From an uncultured Muribaculaceae bacterium (GTDB lineage Bacteria > Bacteroidota > Bacteroidia > Bacteroidales > Muribaculaceae): a DNA stretch of 64,000 nucleotides. The translations under genes and the position numbers were made by a program. Below, in pieces: positions 15,673-24,240 of the stretch. Each line of letters opens with the position of its first letter. The first letter of the stretch is position 1. The stretch spans positions 43,382 to 107,381 of the forward strand of contig CAJUQP010000007.1 in NCBI GenBank assembly GCA_910588245.1, given 5' to 3'. The notes beneath the pieces were generated by a model. It saw only the letters and a list, made by a program, of their open reading frames with translations, did not search any database and was not told the origin of the DNA.

Positions 15673-16374
15673 TTACCTGTTAAGTTTCCTTATCGCCAGA
15701 AAGCTCAGTGTCCCTCCGGCTATGATTCCGGCCGCCAGCCATACTATCGCCCAACAGAAAAGATTGGGAGGCTTGCCGCTCTCATTCCTTGATTCCCCGG
15801 CTTCATGACGTCGCAGGGTCGAGCTCCCCTCCATCGTCCATTTCAGCGTGGTCAGCTCCAGCTGCAGGCTGTCGGCCCTGTGTGTCTCCGATTCCGACAG
15901 ATCCTCCAGATAGAGGCACCGGCGCGATATGGAGTCGCATGTGCCTGTTATCTCGAAGCCGTCGCCATGACGCTCTATCCTCACGGAGCTCCTGCCGTCA
16001 CGGGCCCCGTAGCCCGCGCCCTCCGGCAGCTCAAGGAGGCTCGCTGCCGGCAGTGTCAGCCTCGCCTCCGTCCCGGGGATCATCTCCTCCCTGACCAGAA
16101 GCCTGTGGCTCCCGCTCCTCGAGCTCTCCGTCCTTCCGGCCTCCAGGAGGGTCCCGGTCGCCGAGACGGCCTCCAGGCTGTCCCGGCCCGACACCTCCTC
16201 GAGCCTTTCCGTTTCGCTCAGCGCTTTTCGTGAGCTCGCGCATCCCCCTGGCGACAGGACAAGCGCCCATATCATCAATATGAGGACAGCCGTTGGCCAG
16301 GTCGATCGCGCGGCGCAGGAGCCTGAGCTCCCTCTTCGTTTCCTGCAGTTCCCTGCGTGTCGCGTTAAGTTCAT
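15673..16374 (-). CDS. Lysis-region lipoprotein-like protein with C-terminal membrane segment (spanin candidate)
   Basis: A 233-residue protein. After a basic N-terminus comes a hydrophobic stretch TAVLILMIWALVLSPGGC with a Cys that could be lipidated, although the -3 residue is atypical. A polar region follows (LRRHEAGESRNESGK near the end), then a C-terminal transmembrane segment FCWAIVWLAAGIIAGGTLSF. A lipid-anchored N-terminus plus a C-terminal membrane segment is the layout of a unimolecular spanin that bridges the two membranes. Its start lies inside the upstream gene in another frame, an arrangement reminiscent of Rz/Rz1. The role is inferred. Confidence 0.5.
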   Translation of the reverse strand: MNLTRHAGNCRKRRGSSGSCAARSTWPTAVLILMIWALVLSPGGCASSRKALSETERLEEVSGRDSLEAVSATGTLLEAGRTESSRSGSHRLLVREEMIPGTEARLTLPAASLLELPEGAGYGARDGRSSVRIERHGDGFEITGTCDSISRRCLYLEDLSESETHRADSLQLELTTLKWTMEGSSTLRRHEAGESRNESGKPPNLFCWAIVWLAAGIIAGGTLSFLAIRKLNR

Positions 16375-16597
16375 CCTTCAATGGATTTACGATATTCTCC
16401 ACCAGTACCCGGGTGGCGCTTTCCGAGTTCGTGATCCTTATGCTCTCGGCTGCCGCACGCGCGCTCTCAGCCTGCGCCTGGGCCTGCGCCGCCTCCGCGT
16501 TGGCTTTCCTCAGTGTCGCCCGCAGGGTCACCAGCGCCACCACGAGGGCCACCATGCCGCCGCCGAATATCCAGTTCAAAATCTCGCTCGTCTGCAT
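16031..16597 (-). CDS. Single-pass membrane protein with coiled coil (holin or inner-membrane spanin-like)
   Basis: An 188-residue protein starting MQTSEILNWIFGGGMVALVV. It has one N-terminal membrane segment, then a coiled coil (KANAEAAQAQAQAESARAAA, LKDELNATRRELQETKREL) and two Cys in NGCPHIDDMGACPVARG. The last 70 residues are low-complexity (Gly/Pro/Asp) and overlap the start of the next gene in another frame, so they may be constrained by it. Similar proteins sit beside capsid genes in Bacteroidales Mu-like phages (from memory). A lysis function is a guess from topology and pairing. Confidence 0.55.
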   Translation of the reverse strand: MQTSEILNWIFGGGMVALVVALVTLRATLRKANAEAAQAQAQAESARAAAESIRITNSESATRVLVENIVNPLKDELNATRRELQETKRELRLLRRAIDLANGCPHIDDMGACPVARGMRELTKSAERNGKARGGVGPGQPGGRLGDRDPPGGRKDGELEEREPQASGQGGDDPRDGGEADTAGSEPP

Positions 16598-16625
16598 GCC
16601 TGCCCGGATTCAGTCGGTTCTTGTA

Positions 16626-17693
16626 TTACTCTCCCCCCTGGGTCTGGGTGTCTGACTCCTGATTTCCCTGTCCACCGGTGCCCTGGTTCCCAGCCCCCTG
16701 GCCTCCGGACTCACCTTTGCCGGTTTCGGTATCCGTGGTCGCGGGCTTGAACACAGCCTTGGCCCCGCGGGTGTCGGCCACGACAAACTCCTCGCCGAAG
16801 GCGATGTTGGTGTCGGCCTTCATCAGCAGCTTGAAGAAATAGTACTCGCTGGCGTTGCTCAGCTTGTCGATCTGGATCACGCTCTCGTCATCCTGGAGGT
16901 TGACGGCGGCGAAAAGGTTGCCGTCGGCGTCGGGGGAGCACAGTGTCGCCACGATCACCCCCTCAGGCCAGCTTGCGACAACCTCGATCGGGATGTTCTT
17001 GTAGCTGTGCTTGTTGACCTCCGTCTCGTCCGAATGCTTGTTCTCGTAGGCCGTGAGCTCGTCATCATACTTGTCGAAGTCCTTCGGGCCCATGATGATC
17101 GTCAGGTTCGGGTTCTGGCGCATGGCCGTGGGGATGGCGTCGCGCACGGACCTCAGGGTCTTGAGCATCGTGGTGCAGCCGGTCGGATCAACTATGATGC
17201 ACTCCGTGTCCTTGGCGGCCTGGGTCAGGATGCCGTCCATCAGATGCTCGTCATCCTTGTCGTCATTGACATATGTGCCGTTGACATAATGGTCTCCGAG
17301 CTCGAACTGCACCTGCTTCGACAGCGCCTCGAGAAGGGCGTTCTGTCCCTCGGGGGGCAGCTGTGAGAACACGAGGTTGCCTGTCGGCTGGAATGGGCGC
17401 CAGATGTTCTCGAACGTGCGGGGGTTAAACACGGTGAATGCCATGAAGTCCTTCGGGTCAAGCGATTTCTCGCTGTAGTTGAAATCACCCTTGCTGTCAT
17501 CCAGCCCTGGATTCGGCTTGCGTTTCTGGAGCATCTTGCCGGTCTTGATCCTGGGCACGCTCACCTTTTTCTCGACCCCGGGGATCACCATGATGAGTCC
17601 CTTCCCCACAAGCTCGTTCCCTGTAGAGGCCTGGGTGAGGATCTTTTCAAGGACCTCACCGTTGTAATTGGTATTCTTTACTACTATCGCCAT
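16626..17693 (-). CDS. Major capsid protein
   Basis: A 355-residue protein beginning MAIVVKNTNYNGEVLEKILT. It follows the protease-scaffold gene directly, the usual place for the major capsid protein. The body (FTVFNPRTFENIWRPFQPTG, LTIIMGPKDFDKYDDELTAY, IVATLCSPDADGNLFAAVNL) has the mixed alpha/beta character of HK97-fold capsids. The last 40 residues are a Gly/Gln/Thr-rich tail (GGQGAGNQGTGGQGNQ) that is probably disordered and surface exposed or removed. Assignment is by gene order and size, without a search. Confidence 0.7.
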   Translation of the reverse strand: MAIVVKNTNYNGEVLEKILTQASTGNELVGKGLIMVIPGVEKKVSVPRIKTGKMLQKRKPNPGLDDSKGDFNYSEKSLDPKDFMAFTVFNPRTFENIWRPFQPTGNLVFSQLPPEGQNALLEALSKQVQFELGDHYVNGTYVNDDKDDEHLMDGILTQAAKDTECIIVDPTGCTTMLKTLRSVRDAIPTAMRQNPNLTIIMGPKDFDKYDDELTAYENKHSDETEVNKHSYKNIPIEVVASWPEGVIVATLCSPDADGNLFAAVNLQDDESVIQIDKLSNASEYYFFKLLMKADTNIAFGEEFVVADTRGAKAVFKPATTDTETGKGESGGQGAGNQGTGGQGNQESDTQTQGGE

Positions 17694-17711
17694 ATTATCT
17701 CTGTTTTATGG

Positions 17712-18752
17712 TTATCGTCTTTTCCTGCGGTTCTCGCGGATCTCCGCCATACGCTGGTTCCATGAGCCGCCGGTCTCGGGAGTCTTGAGTATGTCCTTCA
17801 TCACGCTCCTGCGGGGGGTGAGCGCCTCGAGGGCCTTCTTGCCGGCCTCCATGTCCTGTTTGAGGATATTCTCGAACGTGGGGCGTGTCTGGGCGTTGAT
17901 CCTCCCGTCCTGCTCGGCTGCGTCGAGCAGTTCCTTGCGCTTTGCCTCCTCGTCGGCCGCGGCCTTGTCCTCGAAGGTCTTCACCTTCGCCTTCAGACCG
18001 GCGTTCTCACTCTCCAGTCCGGCCACCTTCCCGGCCTCCGATTCGAGTTTGTCAAGCTCGGCCATAGCCTCCTTGTCGGTGGCGCAGTCCTTGAAGCGGG
18101 GACGCTTCTTAAGTTCTTCCAGATTCATGCTGTTGTCGTTTTGTGGCTCAGTGAGCCTGTTGTTGAATATTGTGTATATCTGTTCCGGGGTGCTTTCCGC
18201 AGGCACCGGTTCCGAATCATATATCCCGTCGATGAAACCCAGGCGCAGCGCCTCGTCGGCCGTCAGCCAGTGGTCCTCGTTGTCGAAATAGCGGGCCTTG
18301 ACCTCCTCCTTGTCCATCCCGAGACGTCCGGCGCATATCTCGCCTAAGGTGTCCTCCAGGCTCTCGATCTCATCGATGCATTTACGCATCTCCCTCTTGT
18401 TTCCGTAGCAGCCTCCGCTCACGCTGTGGAGCATCAGGCGGGCGTATCTGCTCATCTCCACGTGACGTCCGCAGAGGGCTATCACGCTGGCCATCGACGC
18501 GGCTATCCCGTCGACGTATATCCTGATGTCGGCCTTGCTACCCTTGAGTGCGTTGAATATGGCTATGCCGCTGTAGACGTCCCCTCCGTTGGAGTTGATC
18601 CTGACGTTGATCCGGCCGCCGTTCCTCTCAGCCTCGAGAAGCTCCGAGGCTATCCGGCCGCTGCTCACGTCGTAGCCGTCTCCTATGTCGCCGTAGAGAA
18701 AGATCGTACTCTCTCCGTCAATGTTGGTCTGTATGTTGAAAAATCTCTTCAT
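17712..18752 (-). CDS. ClpP-like prohead protease fused to scaffold
   Basis: A 346-residue protein. I choose ATG 18752 (MKRFFNIQTNIDGES) over a GTG two codons upstream. Residues 1-170 are an S14/ClpP-like fold: INSNGGDVYSGIAIFNALKG, catalytic Ser86 in DGIAASMASVIAL and His109 in ARLMLHSVSGG. A proline and asparagine linker follows near 200, then a coiled-coil scaffold (residues about 210-340, LESENAGLKAKVKTFEDKAA). The protease matures the head and the C-terminal part scaffolds it. An internal Met at MNLEELKKRPRF could give a separate scaffold product, as in lambda C/Nu3, but no strong ribosome site is seen. Confidence 0.8.
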   Translation of the reverse strand: MKRFFNIQTNIDGESTIFLYGDIGDGYDVSSGRIASELLEAERNGGRINVRINSNGGDVYSGIAIFNALKGSKADIRIYVDGIAASMASVIALCGRHVEMSRYARLMLHSVSGGCYGNKREMRKCIDEIESLEDTLGEICAGRLGMDKEEVKARYFDNEDHWLTADEALRLGFIDGIYDSEPVPAESTPEQIYTIFNNRLTEPQNDNSMNLEELKKRPRFKDCATDKEAMAELDKLESEAGKVAGLESENAGLKAKVKTFEDKAAADEEAKRKELLDAAEQDGRINAQTRPTFENILKQDMEAGKKALEALTPRRSVMKDILKTPETGGSWNQRMAEIRENRRKRR

Positions 18753-18792
18753 GATCACTTTCCGGGTTTCGCGCCTGTCATCCGCGTTTCCC

Positions 18793-18804
18793 GCTGCAAA
18801 GTTG
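18793..18804 (-). promoter_or_regulatory. Leftward late promoter, -7 box CAACTTTGCAGC
   Basis: On the minus strand CAACTTTG (consensus TAnnTTTG) lies 41 bases before the protease ATG, with TTTTC 19 bases upstream. It mirrors the box at 18920-18931. Confidence 0.55.
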
Positions 18805-18838
18805 TCACATTTCCACGGCCTGTGAAAACCCTGTTTTT

Positions 18839-18885
18839 ATGATGACGGGTTATGGCGTCATGATAACGCCGTAACCCGTCATCAT
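18839..18885. promoter_or_regulatory. Large palindrome between divergent late promoters (operator candidate)
   Basis: Two 20-base arms (18839-18858 and 18866-18885) are complementary at 19 positions, the exception being T opposite G, around a 7-base centre CATGATA. The arm reads ATGATGACGGGTTATGGCGT. Its centre, 18862, is exactly 58 bases from the start of the -7 box on either side. A dimeric late activator or repressor would be positioned identically for both operons. It is unlikely to be a terminator because both transcripts start outside it. Confidence 0.7.
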
Positions 18886-18919
18886 GCTTTCTGCTTTTCC
18901 CCGAATCCTTTTTTCTGGC

Positions 18920-18931
18920 CAACTTTGCAGC
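18920..18931 (+). promoter_or_regulatory. Rightward late promoter, -7 box CAACTTTGCAGC
   Basis: The same 12 bases as the leftward box, 19 bases before the small terminase ATG (18950). Confidence 0.55.
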
Positions 18932-18949
18932 TGTAAAACAATCGATTCT

Positions 18950-19393
18950 ATGGCAGATTTGACTATGAACCAGAAGAAGGAGTGGGCAAAGACCCTCTTC
19001 CTCCGCGAAAACCTCACCCAGCAGGAGATCGCCGACCGTGTCGGTGTCTCCCGGGTCACTGTCTCCAACTGGTCGCGTGCCGGAAAGTGGGAGGAGCAGA
19101 AGGCCGGTATCACGCTCACCCGGCAGGAACAGGTGGCCAACCTCTACCGGCAGGTGGCGGAGATAAACCGCGCCATCGCCGCGCGTCCCGAAGGCGAACG
19201 CTACGCCACGTCAAAGGAGGCCGACATCCTCGGCAAGCTCGCGGCATCCATAGCCCGCATGGAGCAGGAGGTCGGTATCGCCGACAAGATATCCGTGCTC
19301 ACCGACTTCATCAACTGGATGCGGCCGGTCGACCTTGAGAAGGCCAAGGAGCTCACGCGCCTCGCCGATGCATATATAAAGGATAAACTGTAA
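18950..19393 (+). CDS. Small terminase-like DNA-binding protein
   Basis: A 147-residue protein. I choose ATG 18950 (MADLTMNQKKEWAKTLFLRE) because the promoter box lies just upstream. Residues about 15-45 form a helix-turn-helix: LTQQEIADRVGVSRVTVSNW. The rest is helical (QVANLYRQVAEINRAIAARP, ASIARMEQEVGIADKISVLT). It is the first gene of the rightward late operon and lies 13 bases before the large terminase. This position and the HTH fit the subunit that recognises phage DNA for packaging. Confidence 0.65.
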   Translation: MADLTMNQKKEWAKTLFLRENLTQQEIADRVGVSRVTVSNWSRAGKWEEQKAGITLTRQEQVANLYRQVAEINRAIAARPEGERYATSKEADILGKLAASIARMEQEVGIADKISVLTDFINWMRPVDLEKAKELTRLADAYIKDKL

Positions 19394-19406
19394 TACCTGA
19401 GCCATC

Positions 19407-20939
19407 ATGAGACAGTCTGACAAGACAGCGCTCCTCGACTGGGAGAAATTCCGTGAGGATATCGCGAGGTCTACTCCGGTCGACCGCACAATGACCCATG
19501 CCGAGCGTGAGAAACACCGCCTGTGGCTTGAGGCGCGTCCGGTCGAGTGGATAAAGTTCTTTTTCCCGAATTACGCTAAGTATGAGTTCGCCCCCTTCCA
19601 CCGCAAGGCCATCTCCCGCATGATCTCCAATCCGGAATGGTTTGAGGTGCTCTCATGGAGCCGTGAGCTCGCGAAGTCGACGGTCACGATGTTCACTGTC
19701 CTCTACCTCGTGCTGACGGGACGCAAGCGCAACATCATACTCACCTCCAATTCCAAGGATAACGCCGTCCGTCTCCTGGCTCCCTACAGGGGGCAGCTCG
19801 AGGCCAACGGCAGGATCATAGCCTACTACGGCAGACAGGAGACCCTCGGAACATGGACCGAGAGCGAGTTCACGACCAAGCAGGGGGCATCCTTCAGGGC
19901 CATCGGCGCCGGACAGTCCCCCCGTGGCTCCCGCAACGAGGCCGTCCGTCCTGACGTGCTGCTCGTGGATGATTTCGACACCGACGAGGACACCAAGAAT
20001 CCCGACACCATCCAGAAACGCTGGGAATGGTGGGAGAATGCCCTTTATCCGACACGCTCCATCTCCGAACCCACGCTCGTCATCTTCTGCGGCAATATCA
20101 TCGCCCGCGACTGCTGCGTGGTTCGCGCCGGGGCAATGGCAGACCATTGGGATATCATAAACATACGCGACAAGAACGGCAGGTCTACATGGCCCGAGAA
20201 AAACTCGGAGCAGCACATAGACCGCACGCTCTCCAAGATCTCGCGCAAGGCCGCGCAGGGGGAGTATTTCAACAACCCCATATCGGAAGGCGAGGTGTTC
20301 CAGACCATCACCTACGGCAAGGTTCCCTCACTTAAGAAGTTCAGATTCCTGGTAATCTACGGCGACCCGTCGCCGGGCGAGAGCCGCGCGAAGAAGGGGA
20401 AGTCGTTCAAGGCTGTCTCCCTCCTGGGCAAGCTCGACGGGAAGCTCTACGTCATCGCCGAGCGCCTCGACAAGGCTCTCAACGCCGAGTTCATCGACTG
20501 GTATGTGCAGCTGCTCGAATATGTAGGCGGCAAATGCCCCGTCTACTGCTACATGGAGAACAACAAGCTGCAGGATCCTTTCTTCCAGCAGGTGTTCCGT
20601 CCACTCGTGGCAAAGGTCCGCAAGGAGCGCGGGGTGTCGCTCTATATAAAGGGCGACGAGAAGAAGAAGACCGACAAGGCCACGCGCATAGAGGCGAACC
20701 TTGAGCCTATGAACCGGGAGGGCAACCTTATCCTAAATGAGGCGGAGCGCGACAATCCTCACATGAAGGAGCTCGAGGAGCAGTTCCGGCTCTTCACGCT
20801 CTCCCTCAGATATCCTGCCGACGGCCCCGACGCCGTGGAGGGCGGCAACGCCGTCATCGACGACATCATGCGCCGCGCCGATCCCCCCGCAGTGAAGTCC
20901 CGCGCCGAGGTGGCGAGACGCAACCGACGCAGAATGTAA
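19407..20939 (+). CDS. Terminase large subunit
   Basis: A 510-residue packaging ATPase-nuclease. The Walker A variant is at residues 83-92 (SWSRELAKST), and Walker B is LLVDDFD near 185-190 followed by TDEDT. The nuclease half starts near FLVIYGDPSPG (residues about 312-322) with later acidic residues in CYMENNKLQDPF. The length is normal for the family. It powers DNA translocation into the prohead; for a Mu-like phage it should cut headful lengths including flanking host DNA. It lies in the rightward late operon between the HTH protein and DUF1320. Confidence 0.85.
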   Translation: MRQSDKTALLDWEKFREDIARSTPVDRTMTHAEREKHRLWLEARPVEWIKFFFPNYAKYEFAPFHRKAISRMISNPEWFEVLSWSRELAKSTVTMFTVLYLVLTGRKRNIILTSNSKDNAVRLLAPYRGQLEANGRIIAYYGRQETLGTWTESEFTTKQGASFRAIGAGQSPRGSRNEAVRPDVLLVDDFDTDEDTKNPDTIQKRWEWWENALYPTRSISEPTLVIFCGNIIARDCCVVRAGAMADHWDIINIRDKNGRSTWPEKNSEQHIDRTLSKISRKAAQGEYFNNPISEGEVFQTITYGKVPSLKKFRFLVIYGDPSPGESRAKKGKSFKAVSLLGKLDGKLYVIAERLDKALNAEFIDWYVQLLEYVGGKCPVYCYMENNKLQDPFFQQVFRPLVAKVRKERGVSLYIKGDEKKKTDKATRIEANLEPMNREGNLILNEAERDNPHMKELEEQFRLFTLSLRYPADGPDAVEGGNAVIDDIMRRADPPAVKSRAEVARRNRRRM

Positions 20940-20956
20940 CTTTAATATTAATTCCT

Positions 20957-21382
20957 ATGAGCCAGTTTATACAACTTTCAGACTATGACGCCTCCATCCA
21001 CCGGGAGATTCTCGACGCCCTGACGCGCGACGACAACGCCGTAGTGGAGATTTGCGAGGACCGTGCCGTGGCACAGGCAAGGAGCTATCTTGCCCGCAGA
21101 TACGACTGCGACGCGCTCTTCTCCGCGTCCGGCGACGACCGCAACCAGCTCCTGCTGATGATGGTCATCGACATGGCGGTCTACCACATATTCTGCATCC
21201 ACAATCCCCAGAAGCTCTCACAGGTCAGGAAAGACCGCTACGAGAGAGCTATAGAATGGCTCAGGGCTGTGGCTGACGAGAATATATCCATCGACGGCGC
21301 CCCGCTTCTCCCGGAAGAGGACAGACGCCATTCCTCGGCATTCAGGATTGCCAGCAACCCCAAACGAGTATCACACATGTAG
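20957..21382 (+). CDS. DUF1320 family head-tail connector-type protein (Mu gp36-like)
   Basis: A 141-residue protein starting MSQFIQLSDYDASIHREILD. The pattern D..... EICEDRAVAQARSYLARRYD ... LLMMVIDMAVYHIFCIHNP ... YERAIEWLRAVADE is that of DUF1320 proteins of Mu-like phages. They are thought to be neck or connector components. It lies two bases before the portal gene. The order terminase, gp36-like, portal is typical of Bacteroidales Mu-like phages as I recall them. Confidence 0.75.
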   Translation: MSQFIQLSDYDASIHREILDALTRDDNAVVEICEDRAVAQARSYLARRYDCDALFSASGDDRNQLLLMMVIDMAVYHIFCIHNPQKLSQVRKDRYERAIEWLRAVADENISIDGAPLLPEEDRRHSSAFRIASNPKRVSHM

Positions 21383-21384
21383 CC

Positions 21385-22797
21385 ATGAGCAGAAAGAAAA
21401 GAAACCAGAACCCCGGACGCATAACTGCCGGAGGCAACGTCCCCGTCCCGGGACAGAAGGGACCCAGTGTCATCGTCCTTACACAGCCCAAGAGGTTCGG
21501 CATCGATATTGCCGACTTTACCTCGGCAGTGCGCGCCGCAGAAAATGTGGACTGGCCACGCCGCACAGCCCTTTACGACCTTTATGAGGATATCCTTATC
21601 GACTCCCACCTTACCTGCGTGGTGGAGAAGCGTCGCGCGGCTCTCCTGTGCTCCGAGATAGAGTTTCGTCGCAACGGGGCTCCCGACGATGCAATAAACA
21701 GCCAGATCCGGTCTCCATGGTTCCGGCGCATGCTTTCCGACATGCTCGATGCCCAGTTCTGGGGCTTCACTTTACTCCAGTTTTATAAGGACGGCGACTG
21801 GATCAATTACGACCTTATACCGCGCAAGCATGTCGACCCTGTGAGAAAGACTATACTCCACAGGCAGACCGACATCACCGGCACATCCTGGGATGAATAC
21901 CCGGACCTCCTGTTTGTTGGCACTCCCCGCGCTCTCGGGCTGCTCTCGAAGGCTGCCCCGTGGGTCATATACAAGCGCAACGGTGTCGGCGACTGGTCTC
22001 AGTTCTCGGAGGTGTTCGGAATGCCTATCCAGGAGTATACCTACGACACCGATTACGACGACTCACGCCAGCGCGCCATCGACGATGCCTCCAATGCCGG
22101 AAGTCTCGCGGTCTTCGTCCATGGAAAGGACACATCCCTCAACCTCCTCGAGGCGGGCAACAAGACAGGCTCTGCCGACGTATGGGAGCGTCTCGGAGAC
22201 TATTGCAACAAGGAGATATCGAAGGCCATACTTCTCAACACGCTCACCACAGAGGCCTCCTCCACCGGCACACAGGCTCTCGGCACCGTCCATAAGAAGA
22301 GCGAGGACAAGGTCCTGCAGTCAGACAGGCAGTTCATCCTCGATGTCCTCAACTACGACATGGCTGATATATTCCTGGCGCTCGGAATCGACACCCGTGG
22401 CGGAGAGTTCTGCTATCCCGAAAAGAAGGATATCGACCCCACATCTAAGGTCAACATCATCACGCAACTCAAGACCGGCTTCAATCTCCCCATATCCGAC
22501 GACTGGCTTTATGAGGAGTTCGGCATCGAGAAGCCGGAGGGATACGAGGCTATAAAGCAGCGGCAGGAGGAAGAGGAGCGCGAGGCCCGCGAGAAGGAGG
22601 AGCTGATGGCCGCTGCCTCGCTTGTAAGGCAGACCGACGATGGCGACCCGGACCCTGACGATGACACTGAGCCGGATCCCGACCCGCAAAAAGGGGGACA
22701 GGATGCCCCGGCAAAGAAGAAAAGGTCTTTCAAAGACCGCCTGCGGGATTTTTTCGCCCCGGCCCCGCAGTCCGGCGGGGCGGATTTAGACTGGTAG
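21385..22797 (+). CDS. Portal protein, DUF935 family (Mu gp29-like)
   Basis: A 470-residue protein with DUF935 hallmarks: DSHLTCVVEKRRAALLCSEI near residues 75-95, FWGFTLLQFYKDGDWINYDL near 125-145, and GNKTGSADVWERLGDYCNKE followed by ISKAILLNTLTTEASSTGTQ. The C-terminal 80 residues are charged and disordered (EEEEREAREKEE, then a run of Asp/Pro). The portal is the dodecameric ring through which DNA enters. It sits directly before the head-morphogenesis gene, as gp29 precedes gp30 in Mu. Confidence 0.85.
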   Translation: MSRKKRNQNPGRITAGGNVPVPGQKGPSVIVLTQPKRFGIDIADFTSAVRAAENVDWPRRTALYDLYEDILIDSHLTCVVEKRRAALLCSEIEFRRNGAPDDAINSQIRSPWFRRMLSDMLDAQFWGFTLLQFYKDGDWINYDLIPRKHVDPVRKTILHRQTDITGTSWDEYPDLLFVGTPRALGLLSKAAPWVIYKRNGVGDWSQFSEVFGMPIQEYTYDTDYDDSRQRAIDDASNAGSLAVFVHGKDTSLNLLEAGNKTGSADVWERLGDYCNKEISKAILLNTLTTEASSTGTQALGTVHKKSEDKVLQSDRQFILDVLNYDMADIFLALGIDTRGGEFCYPEKKDIDPTSKVNIITQLKTGFNLPISDDWLYEEFGIEKPEGYEAIKQRQEEEEREAREKEELMAAASLVRQTDDGDPDPDDDTEPDPDPQKGGQDAPAKKKRSFKDRLRDFFAPAPQSGGADLDW

Positions 22798-22856
22798 TCG
22801 ACAGGCTTTACTACGACAGCGACTCTGTCTCGTCCTCTTTCGAGTTCTCCGACGAG

Positions 22857-24239
22857 GTGCTCCGCAAAGCACTGCTCAACATATACTCCAAGGAGTTCCA
22901 TCCTGTCTCCGACATAGAGGAGAATCTTTTCAACGAGATCTGGAAGGGGATTAACATGGCGACTGCCCGGGGTTTCCGGGATGCCGGGCATCCTGACGTC
23001 GGCGACGGCTTTGCCGACGCCATACGCCACAGCAACGCCGTGTTCTCGGCGTTCAAGGTACATCGCGCGCAGAACGACATGGCACGCCTCCTCCTGGATT
23101 CTGACGGCACGCTAAAACCGTTCTCACAATGGTCGAAGGAGGTGATGCCTATTGCCTCCCACCAGTGCCGCACATGGCTCAGGACGGAATACGACACCGC
23201 CGTAATTCGCGCGCACCAGGCCGCCGACTGGAGGCAGTTCCTGCGCGAGAAGGATATCCTGCCGAACCTCCGGTGGATGCCATCCACGTCCGTCACTCCC
23301 GGCGAGGACCACAAGATATTCTGGAATGTCGTGCGTCCCGTCGACGACCCCTTCTGGAACCGCCACCGTCCCGGCGACCGCTGGAACTGCAAGTGTACCC
23401 TCTCGTCTACGACCGACCCACCCACACGTATCCCTGGGGGAACGTCGGCTCCGGCTTCCGACCCACAGCCGGGACTGAAGGGGAATCCCGCCGTCACCCG
23501 CAGCCTTTTCTCCGACGACCATCCTTATTTCCCCTCCGACTGCTCCTCATGCCCGTTCAAAGGGGGGCTCTCCGACTCGCTCATGCGTTTCTTCGGGGCT
23601 CGACGCAAGAAGGACTGCTTCAAATGCCGGAACATCGACAAGAGGCTTAGGAAACTCGCCGACCCGAAATATCTGGCGAAATCGGAATATTACGATCTCA
23701 AGCACGACCCGGACTATCACGATGTCAGGTACGACAAGAAAACCGGAGGCGTAAGGGCCACCCATGTCGGTCATAACGAGAACACTGGCAAAAAGGAATT
23801 TTTCAATAATACTATGTCAGGAGGTGATCTCGAACAAGAATGTGCGGAACAGCTCTTCAAATTAGGGCATAAGGTAATCCTTTGCGACGAGTCAAAAGAA
23901 TTTAAGCCTGGAGAAAAAGCATCAGCCCTCGATCTGAAGCTCGATGGAAAGATGATGGACATCAAGTCAATAACCGGTAACGGTTGGTATTGGAGGCCAT
24001 TAGTAAAGAAAAATGAGCAATTGTATAAATACAATTTACGCCCGGACGTAACTACTCCGGCAGAGGCTCTGTGTCTTTATTTTCATAAGCCATCGATGTT
24101 CAATGAAAAAAATCTGCGGCATTCAATCAATATGTTTAAACATTTTTATGATAATTCCGGACAATATGTCATACCTCTCATTAAACGTATATATGTAGTA
24201 CTCAAAGGCAGCAAAGACATTTTGCATTATGACGTATAA
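22857..24239 (+). CDS. Head morphogenesis protein (Mu gp30/F-like) with nuclease-like C-terminal domain
   Basis: A 460-residue protein. The start is uncertain: a GTG is shown, and the frame is open upstream into the portal end. Residues 1-190 match the gp30/SPP1 gp7 family (TWLRTEYDTAVIRAHQAADW, PGDRWNCKCTLSSTTDPP). Cys pairs follow near 229-257 (CSSCPF, CFKC). Residues about 285-460 are a distinct domain (GGVRATHVGHNENTGKKEFF, then LEQECAEQLFKLGHKVILCD). It has an ALDLKLDGKMMDIKS core (D359, D368, K370) like PD-(D/E)XK or CdiA-type tRNA nuclease toxins. The DNA of that domain is visibly AT-richer. The fusion looks like a swapped-in effector; toxicity is not demonstrated. Confidence 0.75.
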   Translation: MLRKALLNIYSKEFHPVSDIEENLFNEIWKGINMATARGFRDAGHPDVGDGFADAIRHSNAVFSAFKVHRAQNDMARLLLDSDGTLKPFSQWSKEVMPIASHQCRTWLRTEYDTAVIRAHQAADWRQFLREKDILPNLRWMPSTSVTPGEDHKIFWNVVRPVDDPFWNRHRPGDRWNCKCTLSSTTDPPTRIPGGTSAPASDPQPGLKGNPAVTRSLFSDDHPYFPSDCSSCPFKGGLSDSLMRFFGARRKKDCFKCRNIDKRLRKLADPKYLAKSEYYDLKHDPDYHDVRYDKKTGGVRATHVGHNENTGKKEFFNNTMSGGDLEQECAEQLFKLGHKVILCDESKEFKPGEKASALDLKLDGKMMDIKSITGNGWYWRPLVKKNEQLYKYNLRPDVTTPAEALCLYFHKPSMFNEKNLRHSINMFKHFYDNSGQYVIPLIKRIYVVLKGSKDILHYDV

Positions 24240-24240
24240 C

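Noticed and set aside
18839..18885. Large palindrome considered as a bidirectional terminator
   Set aside because: Both flanking operons are transcribed away from it and neither side has a T-run.
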